DNA of 64,000 nucleotides from Anaerovorax odorimutans (GCF_024459955.1 NZ_JANFXK010000001.1:186001-250000); one strand, 5' to 3'; shown: positions 34,610 through 43,646, counted from the stretch's first letter. The notes: generated by a model from the sequence alone, not told the origin. A program made the numbers and translations.

Positions 34610-35539
34610 TTATCCTAAAACGCTGCCTTTTTCAATGCTATTGCCCTTTAAATAGTCCCTTACCGCCACTCTCTTTTTCCCGGGAAGCTGTATGATCTCT
34701 GCCAAAAGAGTTCCCCCTCCCGCGGAAATTTCGATTCCTTTCTCCGAAACTCCGACAATGGTTCCCGGAGGCTCCTGACATTTGGCGTCTGTTACATCAG
34801 CCTGCCAGATCTTCAAAAGCTTTCCCTGGTAAGACGTATAGGCGCCCGGCCACGGGTCAAAGGCCCGGATGAGCCGTTCGATCCTCTGAGGACTCTGGGA
34901 AAAATCAATCTCCCCGTCCTTCTTAGCGATCATCGGCGCATAGGTAGATTTGGCGTCATCCTGAGGCTGGGCTGCCAGTTCTCCCGCCGCGAGAGCCGGA
35001 AGCGATTCTACCAGCAGCTGTGCTCCCATCTGAGCCAGCTCATCATGCAGCTGCGCACAGTTCTTTTTTTCAATGGGCGTACTGCATTTTGCCAGCATTG
35101 CCCCTGTATCCAGACCTTCCTCCATATACATGAGAGTGATACCGGTTTCCTCATCTCCCTCCAGAATAGCTCTTTGGATCGGCGCCGCGCCGCGAAAGCG
35201 CGGAAGCAGAGAGCCGTGAATGTTCACGCACCCCAGCTTTGGCAGATCCAGAAGCTCTTTGGGAAGGATCTGTCCGTATGCGGCCACTGCGATGAGATCC
35301 GGCGCATAGGCCTTCAGGGTCTCAAAAAATTCAGCGTCTTTTTTTATTTTCTCCGGCTGCAGGGCTTTCAGTCCCAATTCCAGCGCTTTTTCTTTCACCG
35401 GAGTCATTTTTACTTTTTTCCCCCGGTCCCGAACCGCGTCCGGCTGAGTCACCACATAGCCGATCTCATGACCTGCTTCGACCAAAGCGGCCAGCGCCGG
35501 TACGGCAAAATCCGGGGTTCCCATATATACAATCTTCAC
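34610..35539 (-). CDS. fmt: Methionyl-tRNA formyltransferase
   Basis: Formylates initiator Met-tRNA using 10-formyl-THF. 309 residues: IVYMGTPDFAVPALAALVEAG, PVKEKALELGL, CVNIHGSLLPRFRGAAPIQRA with the catalytic Asn-His and SLLP loop, GDEETGITLMYMEEGLDTG and FDPWPGAYT. It uses a GTG start at 35539, which directly adjoins the def stop codon (TAA-GTG). Confidence 0.95.
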   Translation of the reverse strand: MKIVYMGTPDFAVPALAALVEAGHEIGYVVTQPDAVRDRGKKVKMTPVKEKALELGLKALQPEKIKKDAEFFETLKAYAPDLIAVAAYGQILPKELLDLPKLGCVNIHGSLLPRFRGAAPIQRAILEGDEETGITLMYMEEGLDTGAMLAKCSTPIEKKNCAQLHDELAQMGAQLLVESLPALAAGELAAQPQDDAKSTYAPMIAKKDGEIDFSQSPQRIERLIRAFDPWPGAYTSYQGKLLKIWQADVTDAKCQEPPGTIVGVSEKGIEISAGGGTLLAEIIQLPGKKRVAVRDYLKGNSIEKGSVLG

Positions 35540-36016
35540 TTATTTTCCCTCTTCCGCATCTGTCAGTTCATAGACGTGATCCGATTTATCGGTATAAAGA
35601 ATTCCTTCCAGATGGTCGAACTCGTGGCACATCACCACTGCGTCCCAGCCTTCGAATTCGTAAGACTGATGATTGCCCTCTTTGTCCAGCCCCTGTATTT
35701 TGATCCTCTGGGGACGTTCTACCGTTCCCTGATAACCCGGCAGGCTCAGGCAGCCTTCATCTCCTGTCTGAGAGCCCTCCATCTCCAAAATTTCAGGATT
35801 GACGAAGCAGTACACTCTGCCTTCCTCAGGTTCGGCGACAAACATCCGGCGCATAATTCCGATCTGGGGCGCCGCCAGACCGCAGCCGTTGGCCTGGCGC
35901 ATGGTCTCCACCATATCGTCCAGAATCATGCGGATGCGGTCATCCACCTGATCCACTTCTCTGCAGTGTTTTCTTAAAATTGGATCTCCTTCAAGTACAA
36001 TATTTCTTAATGCCAT
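35540..36016 (-). CDS. def: Peptide deformylase
   Basis: Removes the formyl group from nascent proteins. 158 residues with the three motifs GCGLAAPQIG, EGCLSLPGY (metal-ligand Cys) and VVMCHEFDHLEGILY (HExxH-like HEFDH with two His ligands). The length is typical of short type 1 enzymes. It is translationally adjacent to fmt and 12 bp after priA. Confidence 0.95.
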   Translation of the reverse strand: MALRNIVLEGDPILRKHCREVDQVDDRIRMILDDMVETMRQANGCGLAAPQIGIMRRMFVAEPEEGRVYCFVNPEILEMEGSQTGDEGCLSLPGYQGTVERPQRIKIQGLDKEGNHQSYEFEGWDAVVMCHEFDHLEGILYTDKSDHVYELTDAEEGK

Positions 36017-36028
36017 TTTCTCCTCCGT

Positions 36029-38041
36029 TTATATAAAGCTGTATGGATTGATATCCACGTTAACCGTATAGTCTTTCTTTTTTATTTTTTCGGCTTCCTT
36101 GAGCGTTTCCAGAATCTCCGAGTAAGCCCTTCGTTTCCCCTGAGGGCACTTAATCAGCATACAGTAGCGATACTGCTCTTTAATCTTGCTCATGGGCGCT
36201 GCCTGCGGCCGGAATACGCATTCCTTCTCCTCGCCGCCCAGGGCCGAGAGAATCTTTTCATACCAGTTTTCCGCCGCACCTTTCGCCTTTTCTTCTGTTT
36301 TGGAAGCAAACACCAGCTGGATTAAATCGCTGTAGGGCGGGTAGCCCATGTATTGGCGCAGTTGGATCTCTGTTTCGTAAAACCCTTTGTAGTCCTGCTC
36401 AGCGGCCAGCTGTACGGCGTAATTCTCCGGCGTATAGGACTGGATAATCACCGTACCGGTTTCGTCGCCCCGCCCGGCTCTTCCCGCAGCCTGGGTAATC
36501 ATCTGGAAGGTGCGCTCCGGAGAGCGAAAGTCCGGGATATTCAAGGTGACATCCGCGGAAATGATGCCCACCAGCCCCACGTTCTTAAAGTCCAGCCCTT
36601 TGGCCACCAGCTGAGTGCCGATCAATATGTCTATTTTACCCTTTTTAAAGCTGTTTAATATTCTTTCAATGCTGCCCTTGCGTTTTGTCGTATCCAAATC
36701 CAGCCTCTCGACTGATGCTTTTTCAAAAAACCCGCGGACCGTTTCTTCCACCTTTTCCGTACCGGTTCCGAAATATCGGATGTAGCGGCTGCCGCAATCC
36801 GGACAGATTTCCGGCGGTTTTTCTTCATACCCGCAGTAGTGACAGACTGCCCGGTTCTTATCTTTATGATAAGTAAGGGATATCCCGCAATCCGGGCATT
36901 TGAGGACCTTGCCGCATTCTCTGCATGAGATAAAGGTGGAATAGCCTCTCCTGTTGAGGAAGAGAATAATCTGCTGTTTTTTCTCCAGCGCCGTTTCCAT
37001 GGCTTCATACAGCTGCCTGCTGATGATGGAGCGGTTCCCAGCCTTCATCTCATCGCGCATATCCACCACCGATACCTGCGGCAGAGCCACCTGGTTGTAC
37101 CTGCTGGTCAGCTCCAGCCTTTCGTAAATTCCCTGGCAGGATCGAAAGTAGGTCGCCACGCCCGGAGTCGCACTGCCTAAAAGCAATACGCCATCATGGT
37201 GCTGAAGTCTTTTGAGCGCCACCTCCACCGCGTCGTATTTGGGGGTCATGTCGGACTTGTAAGTGGTCTCATGTTCTTCATCCAGTACGACTAGTCCAAT
37301 CTGCGACAATGGCGCGAAAACCGCTGATCTGGCCCCAATGACAATCTTCACCTGCCCGCTTCGGATCCGGCTCCACTCGTCATAGCGCTCGCCCAGGGAC
37401 AAGCGGCTGTGAAGCACTGCGATACTGTCCGATCCGAATCTGCCGATAAACCGCTCTATGATCTGCTTTGTGAGCGAGATCTCCGGCACCAGCATCACGG
37501 CCTGCCTGCCTTCTTCCAGGCATTTGGCCACGGCCCGCATATAGACTTCGGTTTTTCCGCTGCCAGTGACCCCGTGGAGCAGAAAGCGTCTGTGCCGCCC
37601 CTCGGAAATGGCCTGCCGGATGGGCGCAAGAACCCTCTCCTGCTCGGCGGTCAAACTAAGAATGTTCTGCGCTTCCCCCTCGGCGTCTTTATAGGGATTT
37701 CTTTCTTTTCCCCGTTTGGATCTGCTTCCCGCCGGGGTGAAGCATTTGACCGCATCTATATATTTGCAGAGATATCTGCGTTTCATCCACATACAGGTAT
37801 CGATGATTTCTTCCGTCAGGCTGACTTCCTCATCGATCTTCTCTGCGAATTTCAGTTTTTTATATTCCTGCTCCGGCTCTTCCAGGACCTGAAATACATA
37901 AGCTTCCCGTACCTTGTCGCCCAGTCCGAAGGGCACGTATACCTTCTGTCCGACCTGAACCTGATCGTCCTCGCACCCGTAGGTGTACAGCGTATCCGTA
38001 TGCTCGCTTTTATTGTCAATCGCTACGTTTATGTATTTCAT
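36029..38041 (-). CDS. priA: Primosomal replication-restart helicase PriA
   Basis: 670 residues, on the short side for PriA (about 730-800). N-terminal 3'-DNA-binding domain, helicase core with HGVTGSGKTEVYMRAV near 155, VLDEEHETTYKSD, LGSATPGVATYF, then the zinc-binding insert with four CxxC pairs (CRECGKVLKCPDCG, CHYCG, CPDCG), FGTGTEKVEETV, TQLVAKGLDFKNV and QAAGRAGRG. It reloads the replisome at stalled forks. It begins the priA-def-fmt block. Confidence 0.94.
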   Translation of the reverse strand: MKYINVAIDNKSEHTDTLYTYGCEDDQVQVGQKVYVPFGLGDKVREAYVFQVLEEPEQEYKKLKFAEKIDEEVSLTEEIIDTCMWMKRRYLCKYIDAVKCFTPAGSRSKRGKERNPYKDAEGEAQNILSLTAEQERVLAPIRQAISEGRHRRFLLHGVTGSGKTEVYMRAVAKCLEEGRQAVMLVPEISLTKQIIERFIGRFGSDSIAVLHSRLSLGERYDEWSRIRSGQVKIVIGARSAVFAPLSQIGLVVLDEEHETTYKSDMTPKYDAVEVALKRLQHHDGVLLLGSATPGVATYFRSCQGIYERLELTSRYNQVALPQVSVVDMRDEMKAGNRSIISRQLYEAMETALEKKQQIILFLNRRGYSTFISCRECGKVLKCPDCGISLTYHKDKNRAVCHYCGYEEKPPEICPDCGSRYIRYFGTGTEKVEETVRGFFEKASVERLDLDTTKRKGSIERILNSFKKGKIDILIGTQLVAKGLDFKNVGLVGIISADVTLNIPDFRSPERTFQMITQAAGRAGRGDETGTVIIQSYTPENYAVQLAAEQDYKGFYETEIQLRQYMGYPPYSDLIQLVFASKTEEKAKGAAENWYEKILSALGGEEKECVFRPQAAPMSKIKEQYRYCMLIKCPQGKRRAYSEILETLKEAEKIKKKDYTVNVDINPYSFI

Positions 38042-38050
38042 CCGATCCCC

Positions 38051-39061
38051 TTACAGCAGGAAGATATTGTTTTCACTGCATTCTTTTATCATCTCGTCCG
38101 GCCAGATGGAGACCTGTACTTCTCCGATATGAGCCTTCCGCAGGAAAAACATGCACAGCCGGCTCTGGCCGATGCCGCCGCCTATGGTGTACGGAAGTTC
38201 TCTGTTGAGGATCTTCTTATGAAACTCCATGCTGCGCCGTTCTTCGGCTCCGGCTTCTTTAAGCTGCCTTTCCATAGCCGCTTCATCCACGCGAATTCCC
38301 ATGGAAGAAATTTCAAAAGCGCGTCCCAGAATATCGTTCCAGAGAATGATGTCGCCGTTCAGTTCCCAGTCGTCATAATCGGGAGCCCGGCCGTCATGCC
38401 GCTCTCCGGACTTCAGTCTGCCGCCGATCTTCATGATGAAAACAGCCCGTTTCTCTTCGGTAATGGCGTCTTCTCTTTCCTTCGGCGTTTTATCCGGGTA
38501 CATGTCCTCCAGTTCCTGAGTGGTGACGAAAAAAATCTCATTGGGCATCTTTGTCCTCAGGTCTCTGTAAAGACGGTTGACGTAATCGCCCAGATTCTTC
38601 AGCGCATTGTACAGATTGGTTACCACTTCTCTGAGGTAGCTCTCCGTACGCTGCTCTTTTGTAATTACCTTTTCCCAGTCCCACTGATCCACATAGATGG
38701 AATGCAGGTTATCCAGCTCCTCGTCTCTGCGGATCGCGTTCATGTCCGTATAGATTCCGTGCCCCGGCTCAATTCTGTACTTTCCCAGAGCCATCCGCTT
38801 CCACTTTGCCAGCGACTGAACGATCTCAACCGGCTTTTCCCCCATGTCCTTGACGGTAAAGCTCACTGTCCGTTCCACGCCGTTGAGGTTATCGTTGAGG
38901 CCCGTTTCCGGGGCCACGAACAGAGGTGCGGTCACCCGCCGCAGGCTCAGGCCGTAAGCCAGCTCCTGCTGGAAAAAGTCTTTGATTTTTTTGATCGCCC
39001 GCTGGCTCTCCATAAAGTCGATCACCGGGGTGTAGTTTTCGGGTATGATTACGTTTGCCAT
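38051..39061 (-). CDS. asnA: Aspartate-ammonia ligase (asparagine synthetase A)
   Basis: ATP-dependent conversion of aspartate and ammonia to asparagine. A class II aminoacyl-tRNA synthetase fold of 336 residues: PLFVAPETGLNDNLNG, VEIVQSLAKWKRMALGKY, DMNAIRRDEELDNLHSIYVD, and GGGIGQSRLCMFFLRKAHIGE near the C-terminus. The start at 39061 (MANVIIPENY) matches family starts; the longer open frame runs into queH. It is followed by priA after 10 bp. Confidence 0.94.
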   Translation of the reverse strand: MANVIIPENYTPVIDFMESQRAIKKIKDFFQQELAYGLSLRRVTAPLFVAPETGLNDNLNGVERTVSFTVKDMGEKPVEIVQSLAKWKRMALGKYRIEPGHGIYTDMNAIRRDEELDNLHSIYVDQWDWEKVITKEQRTESYLREVVTNLYNALKNLGDYVNRLYRDLRTKMPNEIFFVTTQELEDMYPDKTPKEREDAITEEKRAVFIMKIGGRLKSGERHDGRAPDYDDWELNGDIILWNDILGRAFEISSMGIRVDEAAMERQLKEAGAEERRSMEFHKKILNRELPYTIGGGIGQSRLCMFFLRKAHIGEVQVSIWPDEMIKECSENNIFLL

Positions 39062-39074
39062 ATAGTCTCTCCTT

Positions 39075-39743
39075 CTATCGTTTGGAAAATTCGCATCCGC
39101 AGTAATTCTGTCTATATAATCCATACTGCCGTGATAGCTCAATACTTCGTTTAAATCCGTCTTTTTTCTTAAAATCTTCATCAATAAAGCTGAGCCCATA
39201 CCGGACTGCCAGTTTTTTGCCCAGCCTGCTGATCAGTTCGTAATTTTTATGCGGACTGACGGTCAGAGTGGTGCCAAAATAATCGCATCCCGCCAGCTTG
39301 CAGGTCTCCGCTGTTTTTTCCAGTCGCAGCCGAAAACATTCCAGACACCGCTTTCCGCCTTCCGGCTCCGCTTCCAGACCTTTTGCGGCCCGGTAAAAGT
39401 TCTTGGTGTCGTAAGGCCCTTCCATAAAACAAATATGTTCCTTCGGCGGCAGACTCTCATTGTATTTTTTTATAAAGTCGAGCTGCGCGTCTTTGCGCCG
39501 CTGGTATTCCGCCTGATCGGTAATGCACGGATTATAAAAAAAGATGGTGATCTGATAGTCACCGGCTAGTCTTTCTATTACCGCTGTACTGCAGGGACCG
39601 CAGCAGCTGTGCAAAAGCAGAGATGGTTTTTCGATTTTATCAGAAAATCCTTTCATGCAGGCAAAGCTCTGTTTCGCTTGTCCGCCGAAATTTCCGCCGC
39701 TGGGCAGCGGTTTTGTCCGTTTCTCTCCTGTCATAAAGATCAT
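39075..39743 (-). CDS. queH: Epoxyqueuosine reductase QueH
   Basis: Reduces epoxyqueuosine to queuosine in tRNA; it replaces QueG in many anaerobes. About 220 residues with LLLHSCCGPCSTAVIERL near 42-59 (Cys pairs), FFYNPCI, KRCLECFRLRLEKTA and a C-terminal YCGCEFSK. The Cys residues bind a metal centre and Fe-S cluster in the family. The frame starts at 39743; an internal ATG at 39734 is equally possible. It ends 13 bp before the asnA start. Confidence 0.88.
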   Translation of the reverse strand: MIFMTGEKRTKPLPSGGNFGGQAKQSFACMKGFSDKIEKPSLLLHSCCGPCSTAVIERLAGDYQITIFFYNPCITDQAEYQRRKDAQLDFIKKYNESLPPKEHICFMEGPYDTKNFYRAAKGLEAEPEGGKRCLECFRLRLEKTAETCKLAGCDYFGTTLTVSPHKNYELISRLGKKLAVRYGLSFIDEDFKKKDGFKRSIELSRQYGLYRQNYCGCEFSKR

Positions 39744-39863
39744 TCCTTCTTACGTGAGATTTTTGTTTGCAATTTGAACAATTTATTATATCATATAAAT
39801 ATTGTTCTGGAAATATTCAGGACTTAAAAAAATGTGTTTTTTCTATGAGCAGAAAGGGATAAA
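39744..39863. promoter_or_regulatory. Divergent promoter region (queH-asnA versus radical SAM gene)
   Basis: The 120-bp gap lies between divergent genes. On the minus strand TATAAT (39785-39790) preceded by TTCCAG at 16 bp is a candidate promoter. On the plus strand TTGCAA with a TATCAT/TATAAA box at suitable spacing is possible. The two overlap. No operator was recognised. Confidence 0.4.
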
Positions 39864-40811
39864 ATGTCAGAGATTTCAACGAGTTACACTTTCAACGCCA
39901 TTGGCGCTCATCTGAAAGAGCGGATGGGCTGCAAGATCGTAAAGCTTTCCATAGACGGCGGATTTACCTGTCCCAACAGGGACGGCACCAAGGGGACCGG
40001 CGGCTGCATATTCTGTTCGGCAGCGGGTTCGGGAGATTTGGCCAGCGATATTCCCTCTCAGATTCATCTTCTGTCGGATAAGTGGCCCAATGCGAAATAT
40101 CTCGCTTACTTTCAAAGCCACACCAATACTTATGCGCCGGCCTCCGAGCTACGCCGCAAATATTCCCAGGCACTGGAATATCCCGGTGTCGTCGGTCTGG
40201 CTATCGCCACCCGGCCCGACTGCCTGTCCGACGAGGTCCTGGACCTTCTTTCCGAATTTAACCGCAAAACATTTTTGTGGGTGGAATTGGGACTGCAGAC
40301 GATCCATGAGGAAACAGCCTCGCTGATTAATCGCTGTTATCCTCTGTCCGTTTACGACCATGCAGTGTCCCAATTAAGCTCCCGGGGGATTCGGGTAGTA
40401 ACCCATTTAATCTTCGGCCTTCCCGGGGAATCAAAAAAGCAGATGCTGGATTCCGTCCGCTATGTCTGCCGTGATCTGTCCGGCCAAACTTCACCGGACC
40501 ACGTTCCCCAGAGAATCTTCGGCATCAAGCTTCATATGCTCAACCTGGTCCGCGGTTCCCAGATGGAAAAGCTGTATCCCAATTACGTTTCCTTCCAATC
40601 TATCGAGGAGTACATCGATCTGGTAATCTCCGCTCTGGAAATTATTCCGCCGGAAATCACCATTCACCGACTGTCCGGGGATGCTCCCCGTCCGACTTTG
40701 ATCGCGCCGGAGTGGAGTTACAAAAAAAGAACCATCCTCAACGGCATCCACAAGGCTTTGCGCGACCGCAAGACCTGGCAGGGGCGGCTGGCAGAGTCAG
40801 ACTCTCAGTGA
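39864..40811 (+). CDS. TIGR01212-family radical SAM protein (YtqA/YhcC-like)
   Basis: 315 residues. The radical SAM cluster region is FTCPNRDGTKGTGGCIFCSA near 32-51, with the three Cys that bind the 4Fe-4S cluster, followed by YFQSHTNTYAPASELR, ATRPDCLSDEVLDLL, WVELGLQTIHEETASLINR and THLIFGLPGESKKQML. The reaction of this family is not established. It is the only plus-strand gene in the 28-56 kb stretch and stands alone, ending 168 bp before the shared terminator. Confidence 0.87.
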   Translation: MSEISTSYTFNAIGAHLKERMGCKIVKLSIDGGFTCPNRDGTKGTGGCIFCSAAGSGDLASDIPSQIHLLSDKWPNAKYLAYFQSHTNTYAPASELRRKYSQALEYPGVVGLAIATRPDCLSDEVLDLLSEFNRKTFLWVELGLQTIHEETASLINRCYPLSVYDHAVSQLSSRGIRVVTHLIFGLPGESKKQMLDSVRYVCRDLSGQTSPDHVPQRIFGIKLHMLNLVRGSQMEKLYPNYVSFQSIEEYIDLVISALEIIPPEITIHRLSGDAPRPTLIAPEWSYKKRTILNGIHKALRDRKTWQGRLAESDSQ

Positions 40812-40978
40812 TTTGGCGGGGGGATTAGTTGCTAAAACCTGAACGCTGCCATTTGTTTGGATGCGGGTCAGAAGCTCAGACCTGGGTGTAGTTATACGAG
40901 CAGGATCAGGCGACATTATCTCTTCACCCTGCTTCCCGGGACAGCAGAATTACGATGCTGGTTCTTCGATTTATTAAA

Positions 40979-41024
40979 AAGGCAGCTGCGTTAAATTTCA
41001 TCCAATGCAGCTGCCTTCTTTTTC
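40979..41024. terminator. Bidirectional rho-independent terminator
   Basis: AAGGCAGCTGC (40979-40989) pairs exactly with GCAGCTGCCTT (41007-41017). TTCTTTTT follows on the plus strand and TTTTTAAT on the minus strand. It lies between convergent genes: the radical SAM gene (plus) and tdk (minus). The preceding 40812-40978 contains no supported gene. Confidence 0.8.
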
Positions 41025-41032
41025 TATGATAT

Positions 41033-41623
41033 TTATTTTTTGATCTTCGGCCCGATCCGGCCATCGTTATAATGCTTTCTGCACAGGGAAACGTACATGT
41101 CATTGCCCCCGATTACAATCTGTTCCCCAGTCTTCACCAGCTTTCCGTCTACGATTCGGGCTACCATGGTAGCCTTTCTGCCGCACCAGCAGATCGTTTT
41201 AATCTCTTCAATCTTATCGGCGTAAACCAGCAAATAATAAGACCCTTCAAAAAGCTCATTGCGAAAATCGTTTTTCAGTCCGTAAGCCAGCACCGGCACA
41301 TCACAGCTGTCCACAATTTCAACCAGTTCTTCCACATGATGCTTTTTTAAAAACTGCGCTTCATCGATCAGTACACATGCGATTTCCTCTTTCATGTTTT
41401 CCATCATGAAAAGCTCCAGGATGTTGGTACTTTCGTTAACCACCAGGGCGTCCCGCTGGATGCCGATTCTGGATGTAATCACACCCAGTCCGTAGCGGTC
41501 ATCCACACTGGGAGTTAACGTCAGCACCCGTTTGCTCCGCTCCTCATAGTTATGGGCAATACGGATGATCTCCGCCGATTTTCCCGCATTCATTGTACTA
41601 TACCTGTAATAAAGCTGCGCCAA
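41033..41623 (-). CDS. tdk: Thymidine kinase
   Basis: Phosphorylates thymidine for salvage. 196 residues: YRYSTMNAGKSAEIIRIAHN (P-loop), VLTLTPSVDDR, VLIDEAQFLKKHHVEEL (Walker B), VLAYGLKNDFRNELFEGS, and zinc-binding CWCG and SLCRKHY. The P-loop text MNAGKS and the YNYQER-like NYEER downstream resemble the gammaproteobacterial Tdk more than the usual Firmicute MFSGK form. The downstream terminator is shared with the converging gene. Confidence 0.93.
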   Translation of the reverse strand: MAQLYYRYSTMNAGKSAEIIRIAHNYEERSKRVLTLTPSVDDRYGLGVITSRIGIQRDALVVNESTNILELFMMENMKEEIACVLIDEAQFLKKHHVEELVEIVDSCDVPVLAYGLKNDFRNELFEGSYYLLVYADKIEEIKTICWCGRKATMVARIVDGKLVKTGEQIVIGGNDMYVSLCRKHYNDGRIGPKIKK

Positions 41624-41698
41624 TTACGTTCACCTCTTCCCTTTTATCTGCCTGTCCATTGTATCGTATCGCCAAGGGAAAAGCAACCGCAAACGGCG

Positions 41699-41989
41699 CT
41701 AAAAAATCAGCAGCGCCAGCACGCCCAGCACCAGGATAAGGACCAGACAGGCCACTGTCGAGAAAGCTTTTCTGCAGTGAGAAAACATCACCCTCGAGGC
41801 GCCGAACAGAAGAAGCGCGCTCGCAAAGGAAACCGCCCACCATCCGAAAAATTTCCATTCCTCAATACTTGGAGCAGGGTTGTGCCCAATCTCAAAAACT
41901 TTGCCATTTTGAATATTCATGACCATCGAAACAACGATCAGCAGCGCCAACAGCACTGACACCAAAATACCGCTTTTTGTTGCTTTCAT
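41699..41989 (-). CDS. Small membrane protein, unknown function
   Basis: 96 residues with three hydrophobic segments: about 8-25 (LVSVLLALLIVVSMVM), 48-65 (WWAVSFASALLLFGAS) and 76-96 (VACLVLILVLGVLALLIF). No recognised motif. It sits between the tRNA array and tdk, in the same direction as both. Coding is supported by an ATG with a purine-rich GGAGAC upstream and by the clean alternation of helix and loop. Confidence 0.55.
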   Translation of the reverse strand: MKATKSGILVSVLLALLIVVSMVMNIQNGKVFEIGHNPAPSIEEWKFFGWWAVSFASALLLFGASRVMFSHCRKAFSTVACLVLILVLGVLALLIF

Positions 41990-42117
41990 TTTTTCGTCTC
42001 CTTTTCTGCTTTTTTCTTAGTATGTCATTTTATGAAAACATCCATTCATCCGGTTTTGAACAAGAAAAAAAGTAACCCTTCGGACATAAAGTCAGCAAAA
42101 GATTACCTTTTAAAAAA

Positions 42118-42193
42118 TGGTGCCCAGACTCGGAATTGAACCAAGGACACGAGGATTTTCAGTCCTCTGCTCTACCTACTGAGCTATCTGGGC
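42118..42193 (-). tRNA. tRNA-Phe (GAA)
   Basis: Cloverleaf with GCCCAGA/TCTGGGC acceptor stem, anticodon loop CTGAAAA and encoded CCA. Last gene of the array. Confidence 0.95.
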
Positions 42194-42212
42194 ATAATTC
42201 TTATTCATATGA

Positions 42213-42289
42213 TGGTGGGCCATCAGGGACTTGAACCCCGGACCTGCCGGTTATGAGCCGGATGCTCTGACCAACTGAGCTAATGGCCC
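42213..42289 (-). tRNA. tRNA-Met (CAT)
   Basis: Acceptor GGGCCAT/ATGGCCC, anticodon loop CTCATAA, encoded CCA. It lacks the unpaired first base and the three G-C pairs of the initiator, so it is elongator Met; a lysidine-modified Ile2 species cannot be excluded by eye. Confidence 0.88.
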
Positions 42290-42325
42290 ATTTTACGCGG
42301 TCTTCCGTCACAGTCTTCCTATTTT

Positions 42326-42402
42326 TGGTCGGGGTGGCAGGATTTGAACCCGCGGCCCACTGGTCCCAAACCAGTTGCGCTACCAAACTGCGCTACACCC
42401 CG
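42326..42402 (-). tRNA. tRNA-Pro (TGG)
   Basis: Acceptor CGGGGTG/CACCCCG, anticodon loop TTTGGGA, encoded CCA. Confidence 0.95.
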
Positions 42403-42419
42403 AAAGTAGGATTGTGATA

Positions 42420-42495
42420 TGGCAGGGGCAGTAGGATTTGAACCCACGGCACGTGGTTTTGGAGACCACTGCTCTACCAACTGAGCTATACCCCT
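42420..42495 (-). tRNA. tRNA-Trp (CCA)
   Basis: Acceptor AGGGGTA with matching 3' strand, anticodon loop CTCCAAA, encoded CCA. Confidence 0.95.
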
Positions 42496-42498
42496 ATA

Positions 42499-42592
<94 letters not shown>

Positions 42593-42646
42593 AGGCTAAA
42601 ATTATTTTTCCGTCCTATTATTCTGCGAGTATCCTCAGAATCCTTA

Positions 42647-42735
42647 TGGCGGAGAGGGTGGGATTCGAACCCACGGCCCCTTTCGGAGTCACTGGTTTTC
42701 AAGACCAGCTCCTTAAACCACTCGGACACCTCTCC
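42647..42735 (-). tRNA. tRNA-Ser (TGA)
   Basis: Acceptor GGAGAGG/CCTCTCC, anticodon loop CTTGAAA, long variable arm CTCCGAAAGGGG, encoded CCA. Confidence 0.95.
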
Positions 42736-42779
42736 TCACTTGTAAGTCTTTGTTCTGCTACACCATACCCTTAAAAAGT

Positions 42780-42855
42780 TGGTGACCCATCGGAGATTCG
42801 AACTCCGGACACCTTGATTAAAAGTCAAGTGCTCTGCCGACTGAGCTAATGGGTC
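42780..42855 (-). tRNA. tRNA-Lys (TTT)
   Basis: Acceptor GACCCAT/ATGGGTC, anticodon loop CTTTTAA, encoded CCA. Confidence 0.95.
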
Positions 42856-42858
42856 GTA

Positions 42859-42935
42859 TGGCTGGGGTAGCAGGACTCGAACCTACGAATGACGGAGTCA
42901 AAGTCCGTTGCCTTAACCGGCTTGGCTATACCCCA
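42859..42935 (-). tRNA. tRNA-Gln (TTG)
   Basis: Acceptor TGGGGTA/TACCCCA, anticodon loop CTTTGAC, encoded CCA. Only 3 bp separate it from tRNA-Lys. Confidence 0.95.
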
Positions 42936-42948
42936 ATCTTGAAAAAAA

Positions 42949-43025
42949 TGGCGAGCCCACAGGGATTCGAACCCCGGACACACGGCTTAGAAGGCCGTTG
43001 CTCTATCCAACTGAGCTATGAGCCC
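42949..43025 (-). tRNA. tRNA-Arg (TCT)
   Basis: Acceptor GGGCTCA with TGGGCTC, anticodon loop CTTCTAA, encoded CCA. Confidence 0.94.
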
Positions 43026-43030
43026 AAAAA

Positions 43031-43104
<74 letters not shown>

Positions 43105-43109
43105 ATAAA

Positions 43110-43184
43110 TGGAGCGGAAGACGAGATTCGAACTCGCGACCCTCGCCTTGGCAAGGCGATGCTCTACCCCTGAGCCACTTCCGC
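43110..43184 (-). tRNA. tRNA-Gly (GCC)
   Basis: Acceptor GCGGAAG/CTTCCGC, anticodon loop TTGCCAA, encoded CCA. Confidence 0.95.
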
Positions 43185-43206
43185 ACACTAAACATATTAA
43201 TTAAAT

Positions 43207-43291
43207 TGGTCGAGGGTGGTGGATTCGAACCACCGAAAGCTCAGCTAACGGATTTACAGTCCGCCCCCTTTGGCCACTCGGGAAACCCTCG
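43207..43291 (-). tRNA. tRNA-Tyr (GTA)
   Basis: Acceptor CGAGGGT/ACCCTCG, anticodon loop CTGTAAA, long variable arm, encoded CCA. Confidence 0.95.
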
Positions 43292-43336
43292 ATATAGTTG
43301 CCGCACGTTCACACATGCGACCGTTAAACATTATAC

Positions 43337-43411
43337 TGGAGCTGGCGGAGGGAATCGAACCCCCAACCTGCTGATTACAAATCAGCTGCTCTACCGTTGA
43401 GCCACGCCAGC
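43337..43411 (-). tRNA. tRNA-Thr (TGT)
   Basis: Acceptor GCTGGCG/CGCCAGC, anticodon loop TTTGTAA, encoded CCA. Confidence 0.95.
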
Positions 43412-43444
43412 AAACATCGCTGTCTGTATCAGTCTGATAAAAAT

Positions 43445-43521
43445 TGGCGATCCGGAACGGGCTCGAACCGTCGACCTCCAGCGTGACAGGCTGGCATTCT
43501 AACCAACTGAACTACCGGACC
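43445..43521 (-). tRNA. tRNA-Asp (GTC)
   Basis: Acceptor GGTCCGG/CCGGATC with one G-T pair, anticodon loop CTGTCAC, encoded CCA. Confidence 0.94.
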
Positions 43522-43570
43522 GCATATCCTAGATAACACGTCCGCTTTTTCAGCCAAACGTCAACTGTTA

Positions 43571-43646
43571 TGGTGGGCGCTATAGGGCTCGAACCTATGA
43601 CCCCCTGCTTGTAAGGCAGGTGCTCTCCCAGCTGAGCTAAGCGCCC
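43571..43646 (-). tRNA. tRNA-Val (TAC)
   Basis: Acceptor GGGCGCT/AGCGCCC, anticodon loop CTTACAA, encoded CCA. First gene after the promoter at 43684-43712. Confidence 0.95.

Noticed and set aside
37409-39154. A 581-codon plus-strand open frame opposite priA and asnA
   Set aside because: Both minus-strand genes are well-known enzymes with full motifs. The antisense frame has no recognisable domain and is explained by the codon bias of the real genes.
39062-39199. N-terminal extension of AsnA to 39199
   Set aside because: It would overlap queH by 125 bp and lies outside the conserved AsnA start MANVIIPENY.
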